DNA from: Carettochelys insculpta
Taxonomy: Eukaryota; Chordata; Testudines; Carettochelyidae
NCBI RefSeq assembly: GCF_033958435.1
Contig: NC_134160.1
Span: forward strand, 12,139,001-12,203,000
Length of the DNA stretch: 64,000 nt
Direction: 5' to 3'
Shown here: piece by piece, positions 48,550-60,055 of the stretch
Position numbering within the stretch: position 1 is the stretch's first letter
Layout: each line of letters opens with the position of its first letter
The notes under the pieces: model-generated
The model's database searches: none
What the model saw: the letters and a program-made list of their open reading frames with translations, nothing else
What the model was told of the DNA's origin: nothing
Translations under genes and position numbers: made by a program

Positions 48550-49250
48550 TGACAGGGCGGCCCCCCCCGGCAGGGCACTCACGGCCCAAGACAGTCCCCC
48601 CCGTGCTAGGCGCTGTACATTGTTGGGCTCTGGCGCTAGCTTCCTCTGCTGGGCCATATCAGAGGCCGCGTGCACCCGCAAGGAACCGTCTGTCCCACCG
48701 CTTCTTTGCAGCCGCCGGCGGGCTTCTCGGTGGGGGAGCCCAGGGCGCTAGGTATTTGGAAGAGTGGGGGATGCGCAAGGCCCCACCTGGAGGCTGAGGC
48801 GTTGCTATGGGAACACGCTAGGCAACGGAGAGTTTGCGCGGCAGCTAGGGGAGGAGGCCTCTGCGGCGTGCGTAGTCTCGTACGGGCGCCTTCCGGGTGT
48901 GCGCGTGCCCAGTGTCGTTTCCTTGACAGCCGCAGCGGAGCGGCCTTGATTGGCCGCGGGGTGAGTGCTTCCAGGCGGCACCGGAAGGACGCTCCTGGAG
49001 GAGGGCGAGCTGGCGGCTGTGGCGGGCGTCTGCCGGCGGAACATGGGGCGATAGCAGGAGGCGCGGTGAGTGCGGGCCCTGCCCGCCGCTGAGGGGTGGG
49101 GAAGAGGCAGCGTGAGCGGCTGGGCAGACCCTGGCGAGGGTTAAGGGCGCCTCCTCCCTTCCCGTGCCCGCGGGCGGGTCCTACGGCCGGGGAGATGAGG
49201 GGCTCCGTGGCGGTCCTCAAGGCGGATGGAAGGGTTTAAGCCTCCCCTTG
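48550..49250 (+). promoter_or_regulatory. CpG-rich promoter of TAF12
   Basis: About 700 bp are GC-rich with dense CpG, unlike the flanks. ETS-like motifs occur at 48890-48897 (CTTCCGGG) and 48981-48987 (CCGGAAG), an NRF1-like GCGCGTGC near 48901, and an inverted CCAAT box in GATTGGCC at 48948-48955. There is no TATA box. It fits a housekeeping promoter. The exact start site cannot be read from sequence, but should lie near 48900-49000. Confidence 0.75.
48960..49065 (+). other. TAF12: Probable TAF12 non-coding exon 1 (5' end uncertain)
   Basis: A strong donor, GCGCG|gtgagt, lies at 49065/49066 within the CpG island. The exon would splice to 52326. It holds a three-codon upstream frame, ATGGGGCGATAG, at 49043-49054, out of frame with the downstream start. 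The left boundary is a guess. Confidence 0.5.
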
Positions 49251-52200
49251 CTCCAAGGCAGGTCAAGGCAGGGAGACTTTCCTAATTCTCCTGTCGCCAC
49301 CAGATAGGACCGCATGGAAGGGGGTTTGATCTCCAGCACCCCCCGGGAGAGCCTGTGATGAGAGGACGGGGAGTGAAACCCGTTGTGAATGGCAAGCACG
49401 TTAAGTCATTGCTGGAGGATTCTGTTTTAGTGCAGTGTTTTAGGTACTCTTTCCTGCCTGCCTAGGTGGTGCAGCTAAGAGCAAGTGGGTGTCAAGGAGA
49501 CCATATATTTATTTCTTCTTGGTGTCTTAAATTCAAATGCAGAGTGCACTCTAACTGTCGTGTGTGTCATGCCTTCAAACCAAATGCTAGCTCTTAAATG
49601 CTGTAGAGGGGGAAAAAATAACAGAAGAAGACTCTCAAAACTGTAAGGATAAAAAATTGATTTGAAATGAGAGCTGAAACCGGGAGTCAGGGCTTTCTGA
49701 GGTTTCCATGAACGGTCACTTCACTGGTAGTGTACTAATGCTTATAAAGTGAAAAAGAAAGCTCTGAATGTTCACTCTATAACTGGAACATCTGTTAGCT
49801 CCCAGCAAGTGTTCTGTTTTTTGTGCAATAAAAAGCTATTCAGACAATGGACACAGCTGTATTTCAGAATAAACTGAGATTTAGAAATATACATTTTTCC
49901 TTACTTTATCATTGGAGTTACCATATTATATCTTTTGCCAGCTAGGAGAAAAACTTGAACTGAAGAGGAAGTATGCTGAAAAAGAAACCTGTGTCAATGT
50001 TTTAAAAAAATCTGTACAGGGCAGGGGAAATGACCTATTCTGTCTGTCCCAAGTGACTGGTATTAAGTAAGCAAACACTTAGACCTTGGTAAGTCGTTAA
50101 GTATTTTGTTTAGAAGACTTTGGACCTGCAAAGTAAAACCACACATTTTCAGAGCCTGATGTATCTGGGGATATCTGCAGGCCAGGTTTGCAGATCGGAT
50201 TCAGATACAAATTTTGTATTCACATAGGATGCTACTTATTTTCCTTTAGCTATATGCAGCATCGATATTCTGCCAAAACACAAATGTTAACTGGGAAAAT
50301 TCAACTTCTTAATTGGTGTGAATATATATTGTGTACTATCCAGTTATAATTTGTGCATTATTATTGCATCTACAAGCCCACACTCAATGCTGGAAGCTTG
50401 CAGAACTTACTGAGATTTCCATAAATGCCTATAGAAAACTTAATTATACCCCAGTTGAGCATTCAGAGACTGACATTTTAGAAGTCTATGAGGACGTGAG
50501 ATTAATTTTTCAAACTTTGCTAATGGGGAATTCCACAGTATAAATTATTAAAATGAGTTAATGTCTGTTGTTATATGCAAGCCACAGTATTGTTTTTCCT
50601 AGAGTTGAGAGCAACCCTTCTTATTCCTGACTTGACCACAAACAGGAACCTTATGAAACAGTGTTAGGGTACAGAATTGTACAATTGTTTTTAGCTTGTT
50701 CATACAGACACACGAGTAGGGCTGTGGATGTGTTGTATAGTGTGTTCTCCTGATCTCCAATTTATTAAACTGGTTCAAAATTAGCCGTTTATTTCAGAAG
50801 TGATGAAACTCTTTTTAAATAAGATGTGTGGCCTCTGTATTCGTAACTAGATCTTTGAACTTGATTGTAATATTGATTAATATAAGATCCATGACATCTA
50901 TGTAGTCAGTCCGCATACTTGTAAAAGGAAGTACTGTAACATTTTTCTCCATGTTAAGGTTTGAATCAGATCCTTATAGATGACCTACAGAGAGGAAAAC
51001 AACTGAATTTGTAACTTTTCTTTGGTTGTGAAGAGCATGGAAGGCTGGAAATTGTCTTGTCTGCTTAATTTGTATTACTAAGAATTTTCAGCTTCCCGAT
51101 TCTGGAAGATTAATTGGTGACTTGAAAAATAATTAAATTAAGACATTGCAAGACTGAAAGCAGAACATTTGAGAGAGAGAAAGTGTTTGTAGCCACAGTT
51201 AAAACTTTTAAACAAGTATTTCAGTGCAGTGCCTAATGAACACTTTGTCAAAAGGCAATCTCTTAAAGAGCCTGCTAGTCCTGCCACTGTAATTAATCTC
51301 AGAAGAGTATCCTTATTAGTTTGTATCAGCAAAAACAAGAAGTCCTATGGTGCCTTAAATACTGAGAGATTTATTTGGGCACAAGCTTTCATGGGTGAAA
51401 CTCACTTCATCAAAATGTATTTGAACTCTGTTTCACCCACAAAAATTTCTACCCAAATAAGTATCTCAATCTGTAAAGTGCCACATGATTCCTGGTTGTT
51501 ACTACAACCAGTGTAAAAGTATTTGCAATATACCACTACTACCAAAAGGTCCTCTAACTAAACAAGAGATGACCGGACGTGACACTCCTGAGACTTCTAA
51601 ATTAAAAATCAAGGAATAAAGAAAACTCTATCAGACTTTATCTATCGTAAAGAACAAAGGAAAAAAATAGCACATACAAATTTCTTAAAAGAGCCTTTGC
51701 AGATTACCTTTGAATTCTGTGTACAGATTTCTTTGCTCAGTATTTTTTCCTGGAATTGGGAGCAGCAAGCACTCTAGTGAATGATTTGACAAGTTACTTT
51801 TAGTCTACAGCAACAAGATAACTTTGTATTTAGTGTATTAGGGTGATGATACTTAGTCATGTGCAACATAGATTACTCAGGAGCCAGTGGTATCAGTACA
51901 AGCAATCAAACCTACTCTTGCTGTGGAACACGGCTACTGTTAGAAAAATCTGTACTCTGGTGCTCTCTGTTCCAATGTCAACTAGCCCTTTACTTAATTT
52001 TTAATGGAAAAATGAAGGTTTGAAATAAACAACTTCATTTCTTTCTTGAGGATCCTGGGAATTAACTTGCCACATCAGAATACAAGGTAAACTAAGTTTA
52101 CAGTTACTGTTTAAAGCAAGGCTTCTTATTAAATGCCCAGAAAATTGGAATTTCATCATTTTTGAATAAAGACAAAGCATACCTGTGTTGTGGTGTCCGT

Positions 52201-52325
52201 CTGCTGAAGTTTCTTTTCCTATTATATGATGGGTGATGTGCAAAATAGCTGGCGCATTGTGGGAATAAGAAGTGTGGAGAACAGGAGGAAGGGAGACTGG
52301 GTTAATACTGGCTATTTACTTACAG
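49066..52325 (+). other. TAF12: First TAF12 intron
   Basis: AT-rich sequence without a recognised exon. It contains the fold-back repeat pair at 51300-51515. Further non-coding 5' exons could be hidden here. Confidence 0.55.
51300..51515. repeat. Fold-back pair of the short interspersed repeat, diverged
   Basis: The left copy (reverse) has 'aaaaacaagaagtcctatgg', 'gggcacaagctttcatgggt' and 'gaaactcacttcatcaaaat'. The right copy (forward) has 'gtttcacccacaaaaatttc' and 'tgtaaagtgccacatgattc'. They meet near 51420. Confidence 0.7.
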
Positions 52326-52409
52326 GTAGCTTTTTGGAAAATGGCCTCTGCATTCACTGGGCCCACAGCAGTTGCTGATGTAATTAAAGATCTAGACACT
52401 CAGATAGCT
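52326..52409 (+). CDS. TAF12: TAF12 upstream exon with candidate start codon
   Basis: The acceptor is 'atttacttacag' and the donor 'GCT|gtaagt'. Fifteen leader bases are followed by ATG at 52341 and 23 codons ('MASAFTGPTAVADVIKDLD', then 'TQIA'), ending in phase 0. The next exon joins without a stop. No in-frame ATG precedes it within the exon. Confidence 0.7.
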
Positions 52410-55400
52410 GTAAGTAATTTGCTTGAGCTTGCCATGAATTGGCATGTAGGATTTGAGTTTGAAACGTGCATACCCACCCAGCAAGCTGGCAACAAAAGAA
52501 ACAGAACACTAGCATCCTCTCTTCTGCTTCTTGCATTATGCTCCAAACAGGTCCTCACTCCCAGAAGGCCTTATAGAGCTTTGTATGATTGAAGAACATT
52601 GATTGCAAGGAGAGACTGTAGGACCTTTGCATCATTTTAAGATCAGTTCATATTGGGCTAGAAATTGCTATTTAAGCTACATAAGTGATTTGTATTTGTT
52701 TTTTTTAAAAAAAAGAAAAATAGACCTAATATGTTTGCAGTGGTGCATGACTTTGAGCATTGGAATGAAACACTAAAATATTCATTGTCTAAGCATTCTT
52801 GTGTGATTATTTTTTTCAAGAGTGACTTTTCTTTGTGAATTAATACAAACTAACAAAGAACTTAATGCAATTATATCAGGAAATCACATTTTCCACAAAA
52901 AAATAAAAAATATTTATTCTTAGTTTATATATAAATGTCCTTAATCTGTCTCTTCCGTCCCTGCCCCCCGCCCCCCCCCAGCTTGTGTTTGTCTTTCATC
53001 ACTCTTACTGTGAGAAGAGTCATTTCCAAAGGATGCTGTTTTGTAGAAAAGTTTAAGAAAAACTGCATAAGAAAATTTTGAGACCACCAAAATCTAATTA
53101 TGGAAAATAAATCACTTAAAAGTCAGAAATACAAAAATTGCCATCATAGCCAGTCTTATGATCAGCAACAGGAGATACATTTGCCTGAAAGCATGGACAA
53201 TAATTTTTGAGTTAATAAAGGTTGGTATTGAAGCTTTCACTTAAAAATAATTTTTGAGCTTAATTTCCATACTTTTAAATAGTGAGATGCATTTTTTTTT
53301 TGTAACAACCTACTTAGTGGTCCGAAGTAGCAGCAAAATATCAGCTGCCAATGACAATTAAATTAATTGAACTGAGATAGTAGAAAGATGGAAGAGTTGT
53401 AAAAGCATCTGAAACCTCTTACTCTGGTAGTTGAAACAGTTTAATGAATAGTTATATATTGGTGCTAATCATGAGTTTTTCTTTGCCATATTTGATGCTA
53501 TTTGAAGAACACAATGAATAGATGTGTGCTATTGCAGAGCTGTGGCCTCAGATCTGACTTTAGGGAAGCTAAGTGGTGAGTTTTTAGAAATTTGTACTGT
53601 GCTAGGAAGAGTAGATGGATATAGAGCTTCTGAGCCTATTTACTAATCCAGGTTGCCCCTTCTGAACCAGGCCAAAAGTAATCATTTGATGTTTCGTGGC
53701 CCATGACATGAATTGGTCTGAGTACCCTCTGACTAATCAGGAAAGAGCAGGGTGTTAGGTGTATGAAGTTGCGCAGTTTGACAGTCCACTAAATTCCATG
53801 TTGTGCAGCTGAAAACATCAGTTGAAATGAGGAATCAAATAAATCACAATTAGAGGCAGAGGTGGATTTTTTATTCTTCTGTCACTTTTGGTGACCTGGC
53901 TTAGTACTTACAAGATTCATAGCAGAAATTATTGCGGGAGTGCCTAGAGACCCAGTTATAGATCAGAAACTGTACAAACACACAACAAAAATTTCCTATG
54001 TTGAGGATCTTGTAATCTGATTCCCCCTGCAGTGGTATTGTCCCAGCTATACATAAGGGGGTCAAGACATTGATGTGCCAGTTAGGAGTAAGTGTGGAAA
54101 CCTAAGACTGCCACCAAAGTGGCCCAGAAGTAGAGAAGGAAAGAAACCTTTTACGTGTCTGTAGGATTTAGGCATGGATTGAAATTTGGCATCAGATTGG
54201 AAAAGGGGGTACAGTGTTCTTAGGATGTATTCAGGCTGGCTCAGTCAGACTTCACATTCCTCATGGGTTCTCTGTTCAGTGAACTCCATGCCTTCCATTA
54301 AAGTTCTATTTTTAATACACAGAAATATTTTCCTTTTCCCACCAACATCCTTGCTCCTCTGTATTTAGAAGTTTGGTTTAAGTTGTGAGTCTCTAGATAA
54401 TGTATGTGGAATACGGTATTAGCACAGATAGTAACGGGGAGGTGAGGGAGTAAATCCAATCTCTAAATTTACATCTTTCCTCCTCTGTTAACTTTGGCAT
54501 TCCTTTCTTCCTTCAGCTGATTGGTCTGGGTCCTCACAACCCAAAAAAGAAGCAGGACCTTGACAAGCTGTATGATTTAAAGACTAAAGCCCAGCAGATT
54601 ATGAACCAGTTTGGCCCATCTGCCTTGATAAACCTATCCAGTTTCTCCTCAATAAAGCCAGAACCGGCCAGCACGCCACCACAGAGCTCCATGGCAAACA
54701 GCACTACCGTGGCAAAGATGCCAGGGACTCCGAGTGGAGGGGGACGCTTAAGTCCTGAAAGCAACCAGGTAATTTCACTTGAGGCCTTGGACAAGTAGGG
54801 AGTTTTTCTGGCTCTCTGAGTTTGATTTCTCTCCCTTAAATAACTTAGAAATATTTTACATTAATTAAACTGATCAGTTGAGCAGCCACAGTTCACTTAG
54901 CACAATAGAGAGATCCAGTTCCTGTATCTTTTTATCTTAGTCTGAATCAGACGCAGATTTTATAGATGAGCTTCACATTGCATTCAGTCTCCTAGTGGTG
55001 CACATCAGGGAGAGATGAGAAAATCCCATTCAAAATGTGGCTTGTATGAAGACAAAATATTAGAGTGAAAATGTCTTTCGGTGCTGTGGATCATAGCAGG
55101 GGTAGGGCAATGTGCTGGATTCCTTTCCCTGAAATGAGTGTGTAACAAGCTTAAACTGACCTTTCAGCTGGTTTCTGAAGTCAGATTGCTAGCTCCCACC
55201 TAGTGCTTATTAGATAACATGTACCACCTCAGGACAATGAGGAAGCTGCCACCCCTGAAAAATTGCTATTTTATGCATAAATTGCAACATTATTTTTGAT
55301 ATTTAACCCATGTAAAATTGGTGTCATATATTAATGCCAGAAAGTATCCGTATTCTGAAAAAAGGAAGACACCCGATTTCACTCTCGGCCAAGGCCATGT

Positions 55401-58400
55401 CTTTCCCTGCAGAAATACACCATCCCACTCTTGTAGCAATGCTGGGGTGTCCTAGAAGATGGATGCTTTTGCTCAGCTTCAGTAGAACTAGAAAGTGAAA
55501 AGTTGAGATGGGGAGAAGGCTGTGCTTCCCTGGAAGGGAGGCATGGGCGGGCAGAGAGCGCTTACCAGTATAATCATGTCTGATCTTCAGAGCTTTCCTG
55601 GAATCACCAGGTTCTGGTCCCAGTAGCTTTGACTTAGCTTGTCATTGTACCCTGGGAAACAAACTAAATGCTCGTGATTTTTCTGAAGCTTTTTACATTG
55701 AGGTTTTGTGTGCATTCAGCTCCTTGGCTCTCGTCAAAAGAGACGAGGTGTGCCTCAGTTTTGCTGAACCTAATGTAGCTAGTTTATCTTGTAAGACTTT
55801 TGAGACAGGATGGTACCTTCTCTATGGCTGTGACTAGACTAGCCCTGATCTTCGAAGGGGGCATGGTAATTAGGGTGTCGGGAGATTACTAATGAAGTGC
55901 TGCATATGCTACATTGAAGTACCTTTAAAATTCTCTCCCATTGGCTCTTGCTTTGTCTGTAGTCGCCAAGTAGGTTTGAGTACACCTAATTGTTGCCCAC
56001 TCTTTATCTGTGCAGTTCCCAGGGTGTTATATGTTGTCAATAGGGTATATAGCTTGGACTTTTGATTACAGTTGTGTGAGCAGTTTGAGTGAAGTTTTTG
56101 CTGCTGTTGCACTGCTTTGCCAGTTAGATTGCTAATGCAGTGTGGAAAATCATCCTCTTTTTCCCTCAGGTTTTAACCAAGAAGAAGCTGCAGGATCTGG
56201 TGCGAGAGGTGGATCCCAACGAGCAGCTGGATGAGGATGTGGAGGAGGTAGGCCATGATTAACAGCCTGTACTAGTAGAATGGCAGGCATGGAGAGCTAA
56301 TCCAGACCTGTCACAGCCACTGGCAGCCCCTCACTCAGTACGGGGCAGATTGGTTCAGATTATTGTGCTCACCACTGGGCAGCATCAAACCTGGTGCTGA
56401 TGGTCCATGTACATTGCTGGAGCTAAGAGGTGTTCATTCTGATTAACTGGTATCTTGCTGGTGACTCACAGAAATTCATGGGAATATTCTCTGCGGTATG
56501 GACAACCTGATTTCGGCAAGCAGTGGCTTCTGAGGGCTGAATAGCCCAATGGTCATGGCATTGTTTATAACATTCATGTGAAAAACAATGTTCATTGGTT
56601 TGAGATGCTGATGTCTTCATCCTCTCCTCTCAGATGCTGTTGCAGATTGCTGATGATTTCATTGAGAGTGTGGTGACAGCTGCCTGCCAGCTCGCCCGGC
56701 ATCGCAAATCAAACACTCTGGAAGTGAAGGATGTCCAGCTGCATCTTGGTAAGCCTCACAGCTTGTCAGTGTGAGATTTGTATCTCCTCAGTGAGGAGAC
56801 GGCCCTGAGAGACTAGAAGTACCTGAAAAGTGATTATCTACGCTAGCCCCTGGATAGGAAGCTGAGTAGATGTTACCCAAACCAGGGCATTGAGAGGAGT
56901 AGCCTAACCGAAATGCAGGGAAGCACAGGCATGGAGACTGCCCATTTTTGAACTTGAGCATATGTCTAGGCATCATTTCTTAACAGACCTGCTGAGCATC
57001 AGAGACAAATTAGATGTCCCTCGGTTTCTCTTCCTCCACCCTTCCAATTCCTATGCACTGGCATACTGTTCCGTAACCTGGATTGGAAAGTCTCTAGTCT
57101 CTTGCCGCCCCTCACAGGAGCTGGGAAACTAACCAGTGCAGAAGCCCTGGTCAGTTTCCCGGCTCCCCTGAGTGGCAGGCAGGCTGGAGCCAGGCACCAT
57201 CTCCCTGCCTCTCAGAGTTGTGCTAACCTAAGATAGGCGCATATCTTGGGGTTCTACTGTACCGGTATCTCTTGCTAAATATCCACAGCCTTGACACCAG
57301 GAAGTTACACTGAATAGTTCCTACAGTATTTTCAACTAGGTCATATTCTGGTATGTTGAGAGCTTCCCTGTCAGGCATTCTGCACAGCTGTCCTATGCAA
57401 TGATCTGTGCTTGCTGTTCCAGAGCGGCAGTGGAACATGTGGATCCCAGGTTTTGGTTCCGAAGAAATCCGGCCGTACAAAAAAGCTTGCACTACAGAAG
57501 CTCATAAACAGGTGAGGAGCCCCTGGTGAATGCAGCAGTCGCCAAGTGTAAGGGAGTCAAAACATACAGAATGTTTGTTCAGCTCCTGCCATGCACACTG
57601 ATGCTGCTCTTATTCATTTTCACTCTTGCATTGTGGCCACGGAACAAGGGAATCATGATGAGACTGTGGAGCTTTTTTGTTCTTTTAGATTTCCCCTGAA
57701 GTGCATTCCCAACACTGCAGCAATGTAAGCCAGAGAGACTCCTCACTGCTGGCAGATTCTCACTTCAGCACCCTGCAAGTTGCATTAGTCAGTTGTTGGC
57801 AAACACCATATGAAAGCCTGCTGATTTGTAATGTTGGCTCCATGCACAGTGGACCTTGCAGTTAGCGTATGATGTCATTGCTGGAGAGCAATTCTTACCT
57901 AACCTCTGATGTTCCAAGAGGGAGCCCAAAACAACCTGTTGTCCACAGCAGCCAAAACTCAACCCTGGCCATGAGATGACTGTCCAGGATTGACATTTTT
58001 TCCCCCTTCTATGTGCACTGCATGAACCCAGCCTGCACGTGTATTGCCAGACAGCTTGCACTCAAGACTTCTAAAATCCATGTTGGCTCAAGGGGATCTC
58101 TGCCTACAAAACTGCAGGAGTACAGGGAGACTATTTGCATATGGTGCTCAAGAGTGACTAGGGCTGCAAGTCTTACTTTGTTAAATGCCGCATTGCAATG
58201 GATGCTGGCTGACTCTGTTAGCAGTCATATGTGGAGTAGGGTCACAACATTCATGAGGGTTCCCTTTTTTGAGAACCCTTGTGAACATTGAATTTTGCGA
58301 TTAGGGCGAATGGCCCAGAGCCCTGGGGAAGTGGTGGCAGCCACTGGCGCTCTCAACCGCAGAGCAGCAGCAGCAGTTGCCAGCACTCCCGGCCCCAGGG

Positions 58401-59633
58401 AAGCAAGGCCGTTCTCAAATAACTGAATTTGTGGATGTGGCACTCGCCAATGTCGCAATCTTGCTGTATATAACAGTGACCCATGACTTAGACTGGGCTA
58501 CTGCAGGACAGCTGCATGGTTCCGGCCACTGGAAATAGACAGTTACTGCACAACATTGCAGCAAGTGACTAGTTGCCATTGTATATAGGGGCAGCTGAAA
58601 ATTTTCTTCTCCTACCTTAAATTTCTGGCTGGGGCTGGTCTTGAAGAGTGCTTGTGCTTGTCCTGGAATCTCACGTGTTGGTTATTGTGCAGTACTTGCT
58701 TCTAGTTTGGGAGTTGCTGTTAGGTCAAAGGTTGAAGCTGTGAATAAAAATCTCCACACCTATGACATGCTCCAGTATGGTAATGTGACAACTCTATTCC
58801 TGTGGATGAAGTGTGGTATGGGGAGCAGACAGAGGGCCTTAAAGTAGATTTTATTCAGTGCACATTGCAAGTAAAAGATGAAACTATGCTTGTGACAGAG
58901 TAAAATTAGGATGAAGATAGAATCACCAAACAAAAATGAGAACAAGAAGTCGTATGGCACCTTATAAACTAACAGATATTGTGGAGCATAAGCTTTCGTG
59001 GGCATCTGATGAAGCGGATCTTTGCCCACAAAAGCTTATGCTCCAAAATATCTGTTAGTCTTTCAGGTTCCACAGGACTTGTTGTTCTTGAAGACAGACT
59101 GACATGGCTACCTCTCCTGATACAAACCAAAACGATGATTTGGGACAGAATTTCTCCCACGTTGAGAAGCACAGGTGCCAGAAAAGCATTGGTTTTTCTT
59201 TCTGGCTATGGATCTATTCATGCTAGGATTCAGATAAACTTAAAGCGTGATGTTCAAACACAGGTCCAGCTAACTCTGACTAGACTTGTAAATGACGTAG
59301 TGGGCCCTACACTAGAGCACTTCTCAGCATGAAGTATGGTTTGGCCCCACCCATGAGTTAGGCAAAGTTACAAATGGATTTAGCTATTGTTTCTCAAACT
59401 GCTTAAAGGCCACTGTAGACAAGGCTTGTGTTTATAGTTCTCGCTATATTGCTGCTGTTCAGCAGAGCTCTCTTTCAACATATGGTACTGCATAAACAAC
59501 CTTTTGTGGTCCCTATTTTTCTTGTACAGCCACGTTCCTTGCTTTATTTGCAAATAACCATGTCTTACATCTCTGTACTTTCCCTTTATCGTTTCAGAGG
59601 ATGGCACTGATTCGCAAAACGACCAAGAAATAA
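52341..59633 (+). CDS. TAF12: TAF12, TFIID/SAGA subunit, with N-terminal extension
   Basis: Six coding exons: 52341-52409, 54517-54768, 56170-56247, 56634-56748, 57423-57511 and 59598-59633. All introns are GT-AG with matching phases. From the ATG at 54601 the product is exactly 161 residues, the usual TAF12 length, beginning MNQFGPSALINL and ending IRKTTKK. The histone-fold domain (residues about 57-130; 'KKKLQDLVREVDPNEQLDED', 'IADDFIESVVTAACQLAR') forms the H2B-like partner of TAF4 in TFIID and of the TAF4-like partner in SAGA, in the nucleus. The frame continues upstream across an intron to the ATG at 52341, adding 51 residues. That ATG has a strong Kozak context (AAAATGG). Whether the longer form is made is inference; the 161-residue core is firm. 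Confidence 0.93.
52410..54516 (+). other. TAF12: TAF12 intron 2
   Basis: AT-rich, with poly-A/poly-T tracts and a C-rich tract near 52962-52980. No exon or well preserved repeat was recognised. Confidence 0.55.
54517..54768 (+). CDS. TAF12: TAF12 exon holding the canonical start
   Basis: The acceptor is 'cttccttcag' and the donor 'CCAG|gtaatt'. The first 28 codons ('LIGLGPHNPKKKQDLDK', 'LYDLKTKAQQI') precede the canonical Met at 54601. It then encodes MNQFGPSALINL through 'GRLSPESNQ'. The second internal Met ('MANSTT') corresponds to the start of the shorter known TAF12 form. Confidence 0.93.
55815..55915. repeat. Probable DNA-transposon fragment
   Basis: It contains 'gctgtgactagactagccct', 'gatcttcgaagggggcatgg' and 'attactaatgaagtgctgca', which resembles a sauropsid DNA-element consensus with 'tctagactagcc' ends. 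It is partial. Confidence 0.35.
56170..56247 (+). CDS. TAF12: TAF12 exon: start of histone fold
   Basis: The acceptor is 'ttccctcag' and the donor 'GAG|gtaggc'. It encodes 'VLTKKKLQDLVREVDPNEQL' and 'DEDVEE', the first histone-fold helix. It is phase 0 at both ends. Confidence 0.97.
56634..56748 (+). CDS. TAF12: TAF12 exon: central histone fold
   Basis: The acceptor is 'cctctcag' and the donor 'CTTG|gtaagc'. It encodes 'MLLQIADDFIESVVTAACQL' and 'ARHRKSNTLEVKDVQLHL', covering the long second helix and third helix. It is nearly identical to the mammalian sequence. Confidence 0.97.
57423..57511 (+). CDS. TAF12: TAF12 exon: end of histone fold
   Basis: The acceptor is 'gctgttccag' and the donor 'CAG|gtgagg'. 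It encodes '(E)RQWNMWIPGFGSEEIRPYK' and 'KACTTEAHKQ', the conserved C-terminal TAF12 motif. Confidence 0.97.
58940..59130. repeat. Fold-back pair of the 'gaaagcttatgctcc' repeat
   Basis: The reverse copy has 'caagaagtcgtatggcacct' and 'ggagcataagctttcgtggg'. The forward copy follows directly with 'gcggatctttgcccacaaaa', 'gcttatgctccaaaatatct' and 'cagactgacatggctacctc'. This is the best preserved pair in the window. Confidence 0.85.
59598..59633 (+). CDS. TAF12: TAF12 last coding exon
   Basis: The acceptor is 'atcgtttcag'. It encodes RMALIRKTTKK and a TAA stop at 59631-59633, identical to the mammalian C-terminus as I know it. Confidence 0.96.
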   Translation, partial: RMALIRKTTKK

Positions 59634-60030
59634 CCCCCAGGAATAGCAAGGAGACAATGGTGCATTTTGGGACATCTGCCTCTAAACTGAAGCCTCCATG
59701 ACACCATCCATGGGATACTTTTTTAAGAAGCATATAATTTAAAGGGTGCAGCAATATCTGACTATATGAGGAGATCAGCCAAAAAACATTATATGCCCAC
59801 CTTCCCCAGGCCCCCCTCAGAGAGCATTGTATCTTGAAAAAACAGATGTTTTGTGACCTGTAAAGTGGTTTATTGTATAAGTGATTGTCCAAGGAGCAGA
59901 GCAATTTGGTCATGTTTGGGACAGTATTAGAAGCATCTGTAGAGGTTTTTCATTTTCCCCCTTCCCTCCTGCCAGTTCCAGTACTTTGCAATGTCAGTGT
60001 TTATATAAATACTTGCATTTGTTTTACATT

Positions 60031-60036
60031 AATAAA
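60031..60036 (+). terminator. TAF12: TAF12 polyadenylation signal
   Basis: AATAAA lies about 400 bp after the stop codon at the end of a plausible 3' UTR, followed by T/G-rich sequence ('acagtctggtacattggtgt'). Confidence 0.75.
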
Positions 60037-60055
60037 GAAATGATTAATCTATTGT

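Noticed and set aside
48670..49092. Long open frames across the CpG island, both strands
   Set aside because: High GC lowers stop-codon frequency. The plus frame happens to be in frame with the TAF12 extension, but its ATG lies upstream of the likely start site.
51306..51314. GTATCCTT, resembling a U12-type 5' splice site
   Set aside because: It lies in a repeat within a TAF12 intron. The same octamer also occurs near 32492 and 43649, and no matching branch site or exon was seen. All annotated introns here are ordinary GT-AG.
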